Assembly: GCF_900156125.1 (NCBI RefSeq)
Contig: NZ_FTLX01000001.1
Coordinates: 124,001 to 188,000 of the forward strand
DNA from: Domibacillus enclensis
GTDB taxonomy: Bacteria > Bacillota > Bacilli > Bacillales > Domibacillaceae
Direction: 5' to 3'
DNA length: 64,000 nt
The notes under the pieces were generated by a model. That model did not search any database and was not told the DNA's origin. It worked only from the letters and a program-made list of their open reading frames with translations. Below are positions 1 through 7,751 of this stretch, in pieces (the first letter of the stretch is position 1; each line of letters starts with the position of its first letter). The translations under genes were made by a program, and so were the position numbers.

Positions 1-576
1 CATCATCCCGATTAAGCGGTTGCGTGCTTCTAACGGCGCCCGGTTTCGATCGGCTTGAACGACCGTGGCAAAGCAGTCGATGATTTGCCTCGCTTCATAG
101 GAGGATAATTCCCGCAGGCTGGTCCGATTTTCTCCAGACTCCGCCACATGTCCTTTTTGAATAAGCGGCTTTTGAATCCAGACAGCCAGGCGTGTGGCGT
201 AAAAATGAGTGTTGAAGCCAAACTCCAAAAAACGCCGGAAAAACTCTAATTTACGCGCTGCACTTTTTGGCTTGTATTGCGCGGTGATAAAGCGGTTAAA
301 TGCTTTGACTTCCGGAAATCCAATCGACCGAAAATCAAGCCCGTATTCGGCTAAATAAGCGAGAAGTGTTTTAGCATCGCTCCGGTACGCCTTTAATGTA
401 TGAGGTGAAAAGGTTCTGTTTTCCTTTAAGATGCCAATGGCGAAAAAATATTCTAAAAATTCTTCGTCCGTGCAATTCGCCAGCGACAGGTTTCGCGTAT
501 CATCAAGCAAATGCTGACGGGACTGGAGCTGCTGTAAAAACGCGTCGTGAGAAGACAAAAGAGCCGGTACATTCAT
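1..576 (-). CDS. Tyrosine recombinase/integrase, N-terminal part (runs off left edge)
   Basis: An open frame of 192 codons starts at ATG 576-574 behind a GAGG ribosome site and continues past base 1 with no stop. The translation begins MNVPALLSSHDAF and has the layout of the SAM-like core-binding domain of phage-integrase-type tyrosine recombinases: a helical segment with TFSPHTLKAYRSDAKTLLAYL, then KSAARKLEFFRRFLEFG, then a stretch with SSYEARQIIDCFA and ARNRLIGMM, where the catalytic domain should start. The catalytic R, HxxR and Y residues would lie outside the window, so activity cannot be judged. It is divergent from uvsE. It could be a XerC/D-like housekeeping enzyme or the integrase of a mobile element. 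Confidence 0.7.
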   Translation of the reverse strand, partial: MNVPALLSSHDAFLQQLQSRQHLLDDTRNLSLANCTDEEFLEYFFAIGILKENRTFSPHTLKAYRSDAKTLLAYLAEYGLDFRSIGFPEVKAFNRFITAQYKPKSAARKLEFFRRFLEFGFNTHFYATRLAVWIQKPLIQKGHVAESGENRTSLRELSSYEARQIIDCFATVVQADRNRAPLEARNRLIGMM

Positions 577-734
577 GAAAATCCCTCATTTACAGTAATC
601 AGATTATGTATAGTCAAGATAATATAGAGTTATCTTTACTTCTAATCCTATCATTTTTCTTACTGATTGAAAAGGATTCATGACCCTTTGGATAGGGAAC
701 TAGAATAAAACAATGCGTTGAAAGGAAGAAAAAA

Positions 735-1613
735 ATGAGAATTGGGTATGCTTGCATTAATATGACGATGCCGTCAAAATTTAAAACGTGCCGCTTAAAA
801 ACAGTGGAGCTTGAAGGGATGGAAAAAGTAAAAGAGCTCGCCCTTCATAATTTAAATGAAACACTGCGTGTGATCGAATGGAATATTGCGCATGATCTTT
901 ATTTCTACCGAATGAGCAGCGACTTAATTCCGTTTGCGACACATCCGGTTATGACGTGGGACTGGGCGGAGGATGCGGACGTCCAGGAAGTAACGAAGAA
1001 AATCAAACAGCTTCAGCAGCAGCACAATCTCCGCCTTTCGGTTCATCCCGGTCAGTATACGCTTATTAATTCACCGAACGCAGAAGTGGTTCGAAAAGCG
1101 ATTCTGGATTTACGTTATCACGCGAAGCTGCTTACACTGACGGGCGGAACCGATATGATTCTGCATGTGGGCGGTGTATACGGAGACAAGGAAGCAGCGA
1201 AAAGCCGGTTTATTTCGGCGTATGGTAAGCTGCCGGCTGACGTGCGTTCTTATTTGCGCATTGAAAACGACGATAAATTATTTACGATCGACGATGTGCT
1301 GGAAATTTGCGAAACGACCGGAGCGGCCGCTTGTTTTGATATTCACCATCATGCGTGTCATCATGAGGAAGGGAGCACGGTTGCGGAGGCAATGGAAAAA
1401 GCGTTTCACACGTGGATTCCTTTAGGGATTCCACCTAAAATGCACATTAGCTCAGGGAAAACGAGTAAAACCGACCGCGCGCACCACACGTTTATTTTCG
1501 AAGACGACTGGCGCTATTTGATCGATCATCTTCCAACTTCCTCGGTGGATGTCATGGTAGAAGCGAAGATGAAGGAGCAGGCAGCCTTTGAGATTATCAA
1601 TCGTTTTCTGTGA
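735..1613 (+). CDS. uvsE: UV damage endonuclease UvsE/UvdE
   Basis: 292 residues, the usual length of the UvdE family. The protein starts MRIGYACINMTM, the N-terminal signature of these TIM-barrel repair nucleases, and carries the metal-binding stretches HPGQYTLINSP (about residue 100), LHVGGVYGDK (about 140), LRIENDD (about 172), FDIHHHACHH (about 199) and KMHISSG. UvsE nicks DNA 5' to UV photoproducts in a Mn-dependent alternative excision repair pathway, which in Bacillus contributes to spore UV resistance. The start has a GAAAGGAAG ribosome site 7 to 8 bases upstream. It appears monocistronic, with its own terminator shared with the facing SIS gene. Confidence 0.95.
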   Translation: MRIGYACINMTMPSKFKTCRLKTVELEGMEKVKELALHNLNETLRVIEWNIAHDLYFYRMSSDLIPFATHPVMTWDWAEDADVQEVTKKIKQLQQQHNLRLSVHPGQYTLINSPNAEVVRKAILDLRYHAKLLTLTGGTDMILHVGGVYGDKEAAKSRFISAYGKLPADVRSYLRIENDDKLFTIDDVLEICETTGAAACFDIHHHACHHEEGSTVAEAMEKAFHTWIPLGIPPKMHISSGKTSKTDRAHHTFIFEDDWRYLIDHLPTSSVDVMVEAKMKEQAAFEIINRFL

Positions 1614-1622
1614 GAAAAAAAT

Positions 1623-1666
1623 AAAAAGCCGGGAGACTATGACATCGTCACAGTCTCCCGGCTTTT
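1623..1666. terminator. Bidirectional terminator, uvsE / SIS gene
   Basis: AAAAGCCGGGAGACT pairs with AGTCTCCCGGCTTTT around a short loop that itself contains TGAC/GTCA. A-run and T-run flank the stem, so it can terminate both converging genes. Confidence 0.9.
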
Positions 1667-1678
1667 GTGTGTGGTATT

Positions 1679-2422
1679 CTAGCTTTCGAAGCGAAGCAAG
1701 GGAATGCGCTGCGCATACTGCTTGATCAGCTTTTCGTTATGCGCGTCAGCACCCGAACGATTGCCGCTTAAAAACACAGGGGGCGTGAAGCCGGTTTGAT
1801 TCAATCGTTCAATGGCGGCAGCGATTACTCCATTTAACAAAGCGGCGCCCATGACGGTGGAAACAGGTGCAAACGGCGCGGGTATGCCCGGGCTGCTGAC
1901 GATGGCATCTCCGTATGGTGCACCGTTGTCGATCACAAGATCCGATACGTCCGAAAGCTTTAAGCCATCTTTATGTCTGGACACTGCTTTTTCTGAATAG
2001 GAAAGAGACGTAAGGGCAATTGTTTTAGCCCCTTTTTCTTTACTGAGCAGCTGCACGTCAATCGGCACCGGATTAATGCCGGATGTTGAAACGACGATCA
2101 TAACATCTTCAGCTCGAATATCGACTTTATCGATAAAGGAATGAGCGAAACCGTTTTGCCGTTCCAAGAGAGAAGAGCGAACAGCCCCTTTATGGAGCAT
2201 GATGTCCTCGATTAAAACCGGATTGATACAGGCGAGTCCACCAGCCCGGTAAAATAGCTCCTCGGCTAAAAGATGGGAATGGCCGCAACCAAACACGTGG
2301 ATGACGCCGCCCTGCGCAATGCTGTCCGTTAAAAAGCGGGCGGCTTTTTCGGTTATCTCTGTTTGTGCTTGAGCGGTTTTCACAAGCATATCGGCTGTTT
2401 GATTCACATAATGTAAAAACAT
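1679..2422 (-). CDS. SIS-domain phosphosugar-binding protein (UPF0309 type)
   Basis: 247 residues with a sugar isomerase (SIS) fold: an N-terminal helical region, then VIHVFGCGHSHLLAEELFYRAGG (residues about 40-62) with the phosphate-binding glycine/serine loop, and VMIVVSTSGINPVPIDV (about 107-123). It matches the UPF0309 group, which often neighbours amino-sugar genes. It is the last gene of a minus-strand run nagA-nagB-nagR-SIS, 12 bases after nagR, so a role in handling a phosphorylated amino sugar such as N-acetylglucosamine or N-acetylmuramic acid phosphate is inferred. It lacks the MurQ-specific extension, so calling it MurNAc-6-P etherase is not justified. Confidence 0.75.
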   Translation of the reverse strand: MFLHYVNQTADMLVKTAQAQTEITEKAARFLTDSIAQGGVIHVFGCGHSHLLAEELFYRAGGLACINPVLIEDIMLHKGAVRSSLLERQNGFAHSFIDKVDIRAEDVMIVVSTSGINPVPIDVQLLSKEKGAKTIALTSLSYSEKAVSRHKDGLKLSDVSDLVIDNGAPYGDAIVSSPGIPAPFAPVSTVMGAALLNGVIAAAIERLNQTGFTPPVFLSGNRSGADAHNEKLIKQYAQRIPLLRFES

Positions 2423-2434
2423 CGGACACCTCCT

Positions 2435-3157
2435 TTACCGGTTAATGTCAATCGTGAATTTGTAGCGGTCGGCCCGGTAGGAGGACTTCACGTATTCAAG
2501 CGGTGTGCCGTCTTTTAAAAAGGTGTTTCGCTCAATTAATAATACTGGCGCGCCTTTTTGCACTAAAAGGTGGGCTCGTTCCTGTTCATTGACGATAGCC
2601 GCTTCCATCGACTGAACAGCATGGCCGATTTGGAGTCCAAGATCTTCTTCAATATACCGGTATAAAGAAGAGGCCGTTATTGCTTCCGTCAGTCCCTTGA
2701 CCAGGTTTGCAGAAATATAAACCGTCTCAAGCGCCATCGGTACGTCATCCGCGAGACGAATACGCTTGATTTCATAGACGGGTGTGTGCTGCTTCAGGTG
2801 AAGCCGTTCAGCCACTTTTGTTTCGGCGGGTACAAGTTCAAAGGAGAGCAGCGTGTTGGCTGGATTCATGCCGCGCACCTTCATGTCCTCAGTGAAGCTG
2901 GTTAAGCCGGACAGCTTTTGTTCAAGCTTTTGTTCCGCCACGAACGTGCCGCGCCCTTTTTGTCTCGTCAAAAGTCCTTCGTTGACAAGGTTGGTAATCG
3001 CCTGCCGGACGGTCATTCGGCTAATGTCCAGTTGTTCGGCATATTCCCGTTCAGACGGCAAAAGGTCACCGGGTTTTAATGTATTGTTTTCGATTTGGCT
3101 GCGCAGCGACCGCTCCAGCTGGAAATAAATCGGCATCGGGGACTGTTTATCAATCAT
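2435..3157 (-). CDS. nagR: GntR/HutC-family regulator of N-acetylglucosamine use, NagR (YvoA)
   Basis: 240 residues from ATG 3157, chosen over an upstream in-frame GTG at 3175 because AAGGAAG lies 7 bases before it and the protein then starts MIDKQSPMPIYFQ like B. subtilis NagR. The N-terminal winged helix has SEREYAEQLDISRMTVRQA (recognition helix) and KGRGTFVA (wing); the C-terminal UTRA effector domain ends with LEYVKSSYRADRYKF. In Bacillus, NagR represses nag genes and is released by glucosamine-6-P or GlcNAc-6-P. Two copies of its operator sequence are present upstream of nagA/nagP in this window. It overlaps or abuts the 3' end of nagB, indicating one transcript. Confidence 0.92.
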   Translation of the reverse strand: MIDKQSPMPIYFQLERSLRSQIENNTLKPGDLLPSEREYAEQLDISRMTVRQAITNLVNEGLLTRQKGRGTFVAEQKLEQKLSGLTSFTEDMKVRGMNPANTLLSFELVPAETKVAERLHLKQHTPVYEIKRIRLADDVPMALETVYISANLVKGLTEAITASSLYRYIEEDLGLQIGHAVQSMEAAIVNEQERAHLLVQKGAPVLLIERNTFLKDGTPLEYVKSSYRADRYKFTIDINR

Positions 3158-3171
3158 CGTCTTTCTTCCTT

Positions 3172-3897
3172 TCACGTAACAGTGGAAAGCGCTTCTTCAT
3201 CTGCTAGTATTGTAACATGCGGGTGGCGGTGCAGCACAGAAGCAGGGAAATCCTCTCCTGTTTCACCGGACATCAGCCGCTCGATGGCAGCCGCTTTCCG
3301 CCGGCCGGACGCCATCAGTAAAATCTCGCGGCTTTTCATGATCGAGGCAATGCCCATCGTAATGGCTTGCTGGGGAACGGCCTCGATTGAAGGGAAAAAG
3401 CGGGCGTTCGCCTGGCGTGTGGACTCAGCGAGTGTGGTCATATGAGTCGTTTGCCCGAATGAAGTGCCAGGCTCATTAAAGCCGATATGCCCGTTTTCCC
3501 CGATGCCGAGAAGCTGCAGGTCGATGCCGAGGTGATCGATCAAGGCTTCATACCGACTGCATTCAGCTGGTAAATCCGCTGCCTCTCCGTTTGGAAGGTG
3601 TGTATTCGCGAGCGGAATGTCGATGTGGCGGAACAGCTGCGTATTCATAAAGGAATGATAGCTGTTTTCGTCGTCTGCGGGCAGTCCAATGTATTCGTCC
3701 AAATTAATGGTCCGGATCTGCCGGTAAGATACATTTCGCTTTTGGTGCTCAATGATCAGTTGTTCATACAATCCGGCCGGCGTAGAGCCAGTGGCCAGGC
3801 CGAGAACGGCATCGGGTTTTTCCGATAGCTTGCGCAGCACGTATTCCGCTGCTTTTTTGCTCATGTCTTCATAATTGGAAGCGCGAACTATGTTCAT
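3172..3897 (-). CDS. nagB: Glucosamine-6-phosphate deaminase NagB
   Basis: 241 residues, typical of the short Bacillus NagB. It has VLGLATGSTPAGLYEQL (residues about 31-47, sugar-phosphate loop), TINLDEYIGLP (catalytic Asp), NGHIGFNEPG (catalytic His/Glu region) and ITMGIASIM. It converts glucosamine-6-P to fructose-6-P and ammonia in the cytoplasm. Its ATG directly follows the nagA stop codon (TAAATG), and its own stop overlaps a possible upstream start of nagR, so nagA-nagB-nagR are translationally linked. Confidence 0.97.
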   Translation of the reverse strand: MNIVRASNYEDMSKKAAEYVLRKLSEKPDAVLGLATGSTPAGLYEQLIIEHQKRNVSYRQIRTINLDEYIGLPADDENSYHSFMNTQLFRHIDIPLANTHLPNGEAADLPAECSRYEALIDHLGIDLQLLGIGENGHIGFNEPGTSFGQTTHMTTLAESTRQANARFFPSIEAVPQQAITMGIASIMKSREILLMASGRRKAAAIERLMSGETGEDFPASVLHRHPHVTILADEEALSTVT

Positions 3898-5070
3898 TTA
3901 CGATTCTCCTTTTTCATATGCGATTTTTCCACGGCAAATGGTTTTTTGAAGCTCCAGCTGGTCGTTATAGATCACAATGTCTGCGTCTTTGCCGACTGTG
4001 ATGCTGCCTTTCTGGTCAAAAAGGCGCGCTTGACGGGCGGGATTTTCAGCCGTCATCTTCACCAGATCCTGAATGCTGCACCCTGTCCACGCACGCATAT
4101 TTTGCATTGCTTTTTGCATGGCCAGCGTGCTGCCGGCCAGCGTACCGTCCGGAAGAACCGCTTTTCCATTCGTTACACGGACTGCCTGCCCGCCGAGATC
4201 GTATTCTCCGTCTGGAAGCCCTTTTGCGCGCATGGAATCCGTTATGAGCACAATACGATGGGCTGTTTTTTGTTCAAAAGCGATCCGGACCATCTGAGGG
4301 TGTATGTGAATGCCGTCGACGATCATTTCAGTATAAAGCTCTTTCGTTAAAAGAGCTGCGCCCGCAGTTCCCGGCTCGCGGTGATGCATCCCGCGCATGC
4401 CGTTAAATAAGTGGGTCACGTGCGTCAATCCAGCTTCTGCCGCTTGCGTCAGCTGATCAAAGGTGGCATCAGTATGACCGGCGGAAGCGGTAATGTCCGA
4501 TTGAACAAGATGCGAGAGGAGCGCCAGTCCATTTGATTCCTCTGGCGCCAGCGTGACCAGCCGGATACGCCGGCCGGATAAACGGTGCCACTCGTCAAAT
4601 AAAGAGCAATCCGGTGCCAGAATCGCATCTGCCGGCTGGGCACCGGGATGCTTTTTCGAAATAAATGGTCCTTCTAAATGAATGCCAGCCAGCTCCGCCG
4701 TACGATCCGTCTGGTCAAAAGAAGCAATACAATGTAATGCCTGCTCGATCGCTTCCTGCTCCTGTGTCATCGTCGTTGCCAAAAAGGAGGTGGTGCCTTC
4801 AGATGGCAGAAAAGCCGCCATTTTGTTTAAAGATGAACCCGTCCCATCCATTACATCGGCTCCATCCGCTCCGTGAATATGGAGATCAACGGCGCCAGGA
4901 AGAATGTGTGTGTGCTCCGGCACGCGAATGTCTAATGAGGACGGTTCATCCGGTTTTTGTTCAAGTGGTCCGACAGCCGCAATCTGCCCATCCACAATGC
5001 GGACGAATCCGGGTGCAAAAATCTTCTCTTCTGCATAAACAGTGCCGCCGCACACGGTGTAATTGTTCAT
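3898..5070 (-). CDS. nagA: N-acetylglucosamine-6-phosphate deacetylase NagA
   Basis: 390 residues, normal for the amidohydrolase family. Metal and catalytic motifs are visible: LPGAVDLHIHGADG (residues about 57-70), GIHLEGPFISKKHPGA (about 129), SAGHTDAT (about 196), HLFNGMRGMHHREPG (about 220), and ITDSMRAKGLPDGEYDLGG, which holds the catalytic Asp. It removes the acetyl group from GlcNAc-6-P. First gene of the minus-strand nag transcript, reading away from the divergent PTS gene nagP, with a NagR operator 55-71 bases upstream of its start. Confidence 0.97.
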   Translation of the reverse strand: MNNYTVCGGTVYAEEKIFAPGFVRIVDGQIAAVGPLEQKPDEPSSLDIRVPEHTHILPGAVDLHIHGADGADVMDGTGSSLNKMAAFLPSEGTTSFLATTMTQEQEAIEQALHCIASFDQTDRTAELAGIHLEGPFISKKHPGAQPADAILAPDCSLFDEWHRLSGRRIRLVTLAPEESNGLALLSHLVQSDITASAGHTDATFDQLTQAAEAGLTHVTHLFNGMRGMHHREPGTAGAALLTKELYTEMIVDGIHIHPQMVRIAFEQKTAHRIVLITDSMRAKGLPDGEYDLGGQAVRVTNGKAVLPDGTLAGSTLAMQKAMQNMRAWTGCSIQDLVKMTAENPARQARLFDQKGSITVGKDADIVIYNDQLELQKTICRGKIAYEKGES

Positions 5071-5124
5071 TCCAACACGTCCTGTTCTTTTTTTGATTAC
5101 CCTTAGTGTATCGGATAAAAAACT

Positions 5125-5141
5125 AGTTGTCTATACCAATT
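5125..5141 (-). promoter_or_regulatory. NagR operator (dre-type), nagA side
   Basis: On the minus strand this reads AATTGGTATAGACAACT, matching the NagR/YvoA site known in B. subtilis. It is an exact inverted copy of the site at 5191-5207, so the divergent nagA and nagP promoters each carry one operator. Confidence 0.85.
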
Positions 5142-5190
5142 AAAGTGTGGATTTAAACAATTTACGGGTTTTTATTTTGAATTATCATTA

Positions 5191-5207
5191 AATTGGTATA
5201 GACAACT
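5191..5207 (+). promoter_or_regulatory. NagR operator (dre-type), nagP side
   Basis: AATTGGTATAGACAACT on the plus strand, identical over 17 bases to the inverted site at 5125-5141. It lies about 78 bases before the nagP start. No clear -35/-10 pair for nagP was found; TATACT at 5206-5212 overlaps the operator edge. Confidence 0.85.
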
Positions 5208-5236
5208 ATACTTTGATCGTGATAAAGTGCAGGTAG

Positions 5237-5250
5237 TGAAAGCGTTCTCT
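5237..5250 (+). promoter_or_regulatory. Candidate CcpA cre site upstream of nagP
   Basis: TGAAAGCGTTCTCT agrees with the catabolite-responsive element pattern TGWAANCGNTNWCA except at the last base. Its place between the NagR operator and the nagP ribosome site suits carbon catabolite repression. Confidence 0.65.
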
Positions 5251-5809
5251 TTTTAGTGAAACAAATACGGGAGGAATGATTTGGATGATGAAGTATTTGC
5301 AAAACATTGGCCGCTCCTTGATGCTGCCGGTAGCGGTCTTGCCGGCCGCCGCGATTTTAATGGGGATTGGCTACTGGATTGATCCTGTTGGCTGGGGAGT
5401 AGATAATGCCGCGGCCGCCTTTTTAATTAAAGCGGGTTCGTCTATTATTGACAACATGGCGATTTTATTTGCGGTCGGGGTGGCGCTCGGCATGTCAAAG
5501 GATCGAGACGGATCGGCGGCGCTCAGCGGGCTTGTTGCTTATCTTGTCGTGACGACACTGTTGTCAACAGATTCCGTTGCCATGCTGCAAGGGACCGACC
5601 CGGAAAACGTGAACGCCGCCTTTGAGAAAATCGGAAATCAGTTTATCGGTATTTTATCCGGGATTGTCGCATCCATTATGTATAACCGCTTTAGTCACGT
5701 CCAGCTGCATGACGCTCTTGCGTTCTTCAGCGGAAAACGACTTGTGTCGATTATTACGACCATTGCCATGCTTGTGATTTCCGGTCTTTTATCATCTTTG
5801 GCGAGAAGA

Positions 5810-5844
5810 CTCCCTCCTCAAAGTGGTTTTCTTAGGGGGGGGAG
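5810..5844. repeat. Left-end subterminal hairpin of the TnpB element
   Basis: CTCCCTCC pairs, with G-T wobbles, with the G-run and AG at 5835-5844. This mirrors the right-end hairpin and is the kind of structure that IS605-family TnpA recognises. Confidence 0.6.
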
Positions 5845-5864
5845 ATGAATCGCTGCTTTTGACT

Positions 5865-5893
5865 TTACAAACACACGTTCTGTTTGCTATACT
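5865..5893 (+). promoter_or_regulatory. Candidate promoter of tnpB inside the element
   Basis: TTACAA (5865-5870) and TATACT (5888-5893) are separated by 17 bases, about 135 bases before the likely tnpB start. Confidence 0.45.
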
Positions 5894-6028
5894 GAGTGCA
5901 ACAGGAAGAGAATGCAGAATGAAAACGAATGAGGCAGCTGCAGCCTGTTCGTATCCGCAAATGTGGATTCATTAGAGCCGTCACCAGCCGATCTCTTTCC
6001 ATCGAATGATAAGAAGGTGGTGAGTGAT

Positions 6029-7192
6029 TTGATTATTCATCGAGCCTATAAATTCCGTCTCTATCCAAACAAAGAACAAGAAATCCTCATCGCTAAAACC
6101 ATCGGCTGTTCCCGTTTTGTGTTTAACCGCTTTTTAGCGCTATGGAATGAGTCCTTCAAGGAAACAGGGAAAGGCTTGACGTACGGCACCTGTTCTTCGC
6201 AGCTTCCTGCGTTAAAACAAGAATATGAATGGCTCAAAGAAGTGGACAGCATTGCGATTCAATCGTCTGTCAAACACTTAGCGGATGCCTTTTCACGCTT
6301 TTTCAAGAAACAAAATCAGGCTCCACGATTCAAATCCAAGAAAAACCCGGTACAGTCGTACACAACCAAATGCACAAACAACAACATCGCCGTTGAAGGA
6401 AACCGGCTCAAACTGCCAAAGCTCGGTTTTGTTCGATTCGCCAAAAGTCGTGAAGTGGAAGGGCGTATTTTATCCGCTACCGTAAGACGCAACCCAACTG
6501 GAAAATATTTCGTGTCGATTCTCACGGAAACAGCTGTACAGCCGCTGCCGAAAACTGGTTCTTCGGTCGGAGTAGATGTCGGCCTCAAAGATTTCGCCAT
6601 TTTGTCCGACGGCACCGTGTTTAAAAACCCGAAATTTTTCCGTTCCCTTGAACAAAAACTAGCGAAAGAGCAGCGCATTCTCGCACGCCGCAAACAAGGG
6701 GCGATCCAGCGGAAGCAGCCCCTGCTAGAAGCGAAGAACTACCAGAAACAAAAGCGAAAAGTGGCGCGCATTCATGAAAAAATCGCCAACGCACGTGCGG
6801 ATTACTTGCATAAAATTTCAAACGATCTTGTCAAAAACCACGACATCATCGGCATTGAAGATTTGCAGGTAGTGAACATGCTCAAAAACCGCCGCCTCGC
6901 GAAAGCCATCAGCGAAGTGAGCTGGGCGCAGTTTCGAACGATGCTGGAGTACAAAGCAGCCTGGTACGGAAAGCAGGTGGTAGTTGTGTCCAAAACCTTC
7001 GCCTCAAGCCAGCTTTGTTCCAGCTGTGGCCATCAACATAAAGACGTAAAGAATCTCGCGCTGCGTGAATGGACCTGCCCACAGTGCGGCATCCATCATG
7101 ACCGGGATCTTAACGCAGGACTGAATTTGAAACAAGAAGCAGAACGCCTCATCGCTTCTTCAACCGCTGGGACGGCGGGGCTAGCCTACTAA
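6029..7192 (+). CDS. tnpB: RNA-guided endonuclease TnpB (IS605 OrfB family)
   Basis: 387 residues from TTG 6029, chosen because AAGGTGG lies 8 bases upstream and the protein then starts [17 protein letters not shown] like other TnpBs; a longer frame opens at 5963. All RuvC acidic positions appear present: D in [13 protein letters not shown] (about residue 184), E in [10 protein letters not shown] (about 275) and D in [12 protein letters not shown] (about 357). The zinc ribbon is complete (CSSCGH ... CPQCG). TnpB nucleases cut DNA guided by an omega RNA made from the right end of the element and help retain IS605 elements. The protein looks intact, so this copy may be active although it has no TnpA beside it. 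Confidence 0.93.
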   Translation: MIIHRAYKFRLYPNKEQEILIAKTIGCSRFVFNRFLALWNESFKETGKGLTYGTCSSQLPALKQEYEWLKEVDSIAIQSSVKHLADAFSRFFKKQNQAPRFKSKKNPVQSYTTKCTNNNIAVEGNRLKLPKLGFVRFAKSREVEGRILSATVRRNPTGKYFVSILTETAVQPLPKTGSSVGVDVGLKDFAILSDGTVFKNPKFFRSLEQKLAKEQRILARRKQGAIQRKQPLLEAKNYQKQKRKVARIHEKIANARADYLHKISNDLVKNHDIIGIEDLQVVNMLKNRRLAKAISEVSWAQFRTMLEYKAAWYGKQVVVVSKTFASSQLCSSCGHQHKDVKNLALREWTCPQCGIHHDRDLNAGLNLKQEAERLIASSTAGTAGLAY

Positions 7193-7194
7193 AC

Positions 7195-7269
7195 AACGGG
7201 CGGTTACGCTTGTGATCGTAGGAATCCCCCACTTCAAGGAGCGTTAGCGAGTAAGTGGGGGTAGTTCAA
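7195..7269 (+). ncRNA. Probable omega RNA (reRNA) scaffold end of the TnpB element
   Basis: By analogy with ISDra2 and Geobacillus TnpB systems, the transcript of the tnpB 3' end and right end forms the scaffold, and the bases just outside TTCAA (7270 on, beginning TATGTGTTATT from nagP) act as guide. The strong stem at 7226-7261 supports a structured RNA. The 5' end is not determinable; it probably lies within tnpB. Confidence 0.5.
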
Positions 7270-7628
7270 TATGTGTTATTCCGCTTTTTAATCGTAAAGT
7301 TTGATTTGAAAACACCGGGAAGAGAAGAGGAAACGCTCAATAGCAATGTGAGTGCCGCTCCTTCCGGCAATGAATTTGAACAAATGGCCGCGATTATTTA
7401 TGATGGGCTGGGCGGCGATCAAAATGTCACGTCTGTCGACAATTGCGTGACACGCCTGAGAATGGAAGTGAAGGATATGGACGCTGTTGATCAAGCGAAA
7501 ATCAAATCAACCGGTGTTCCTGGCATCAATATTGTCGGTCCCAACAGCATTCAGGTCATTGTCGGAACGAAAGTCCAATTTGTAGCAGATGAAATAAAAC
7601 GGATGCGCAAAAACCAATAACGAAAAAT

Positions 7629-7664
7629 GCCGGATGACTCCACAAACAGTCATTCGGCTTTTTC
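7629..7664 (+). terminator. Terminator after nagP
   Basis: GCCGGATGACT and AGTCATTCGGC form a stem followed by TTTTTC, 8 bases after the nagP stop. Confidence 0.85.
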
Positions 7665-7751
7665 CTGTCATCTTTTTTTCGTAAAAACACCGACAATCTG
7701 CATAGGAGAGAAGCATTATGGGTATGAAGGAGAAGAATGGAGTGTGATGAC

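Larger units (their letters stand above)
5793..7269 (+). mobile_element. IS200/IS605-type (IS1341-like) element with TnpB only
   Basis: The proposed left end follows TTTAT (5788-5792), a typical target/TAM pentamer of this family, and is followed by an imperfect hairpin (CTCCCTCC at 5810 with GGGGGGGGAG at 5835-5844). The right end has hairpin CCCCCACTT/AAGTGGGGG (7226-7261) and ends TTCAA at 7265-7269, directly before resumed nagP coding sequence. There are no terminal inverted repeats or target duplication, as expected. No TnpA transposase is present, so the element is non-autonomous. Boundaries are inferred from family rules and from where the nagP frame breaks. Confidence 0.82.
5285..7620 (+). 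pseudogene. nagP: nagP, GlcNAc-specific PTS EIICB, disrupted by a TnpB element with internal loss
   Basis: The 5' part (5285-5792) encodes MMKYLQNIGRSLMLPVAVLPAA and about 168 residues of the PTS IIC domain. The 3' part (from about 7270) resumes with YVLFRFLIVKFDLKTPGREEE and a full IIB domain with its phosphocysteine motif NCVTRLR, stopping at 7620. Compared with Bacillus NagP (about 450 residues), roughly 180 IIC residues between these pieces are absent, so the gene cannot give a working transporter even if the element left. ATG 5285 is preferred over ATG 5276 because GGGAGGA is about 9 bases upstream. The operators and the catabolic genes across the divergent promoter remain intact. Confidence 0.92.

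Noticed and set aside
1679-2422. SIS protein as MurQ (MurNAc-6-P etherase)
   Set aside because: It is shorter than MurQ and lacks its C-terminal helical extension and typical active-site context; fits the UPF0309 group instead.
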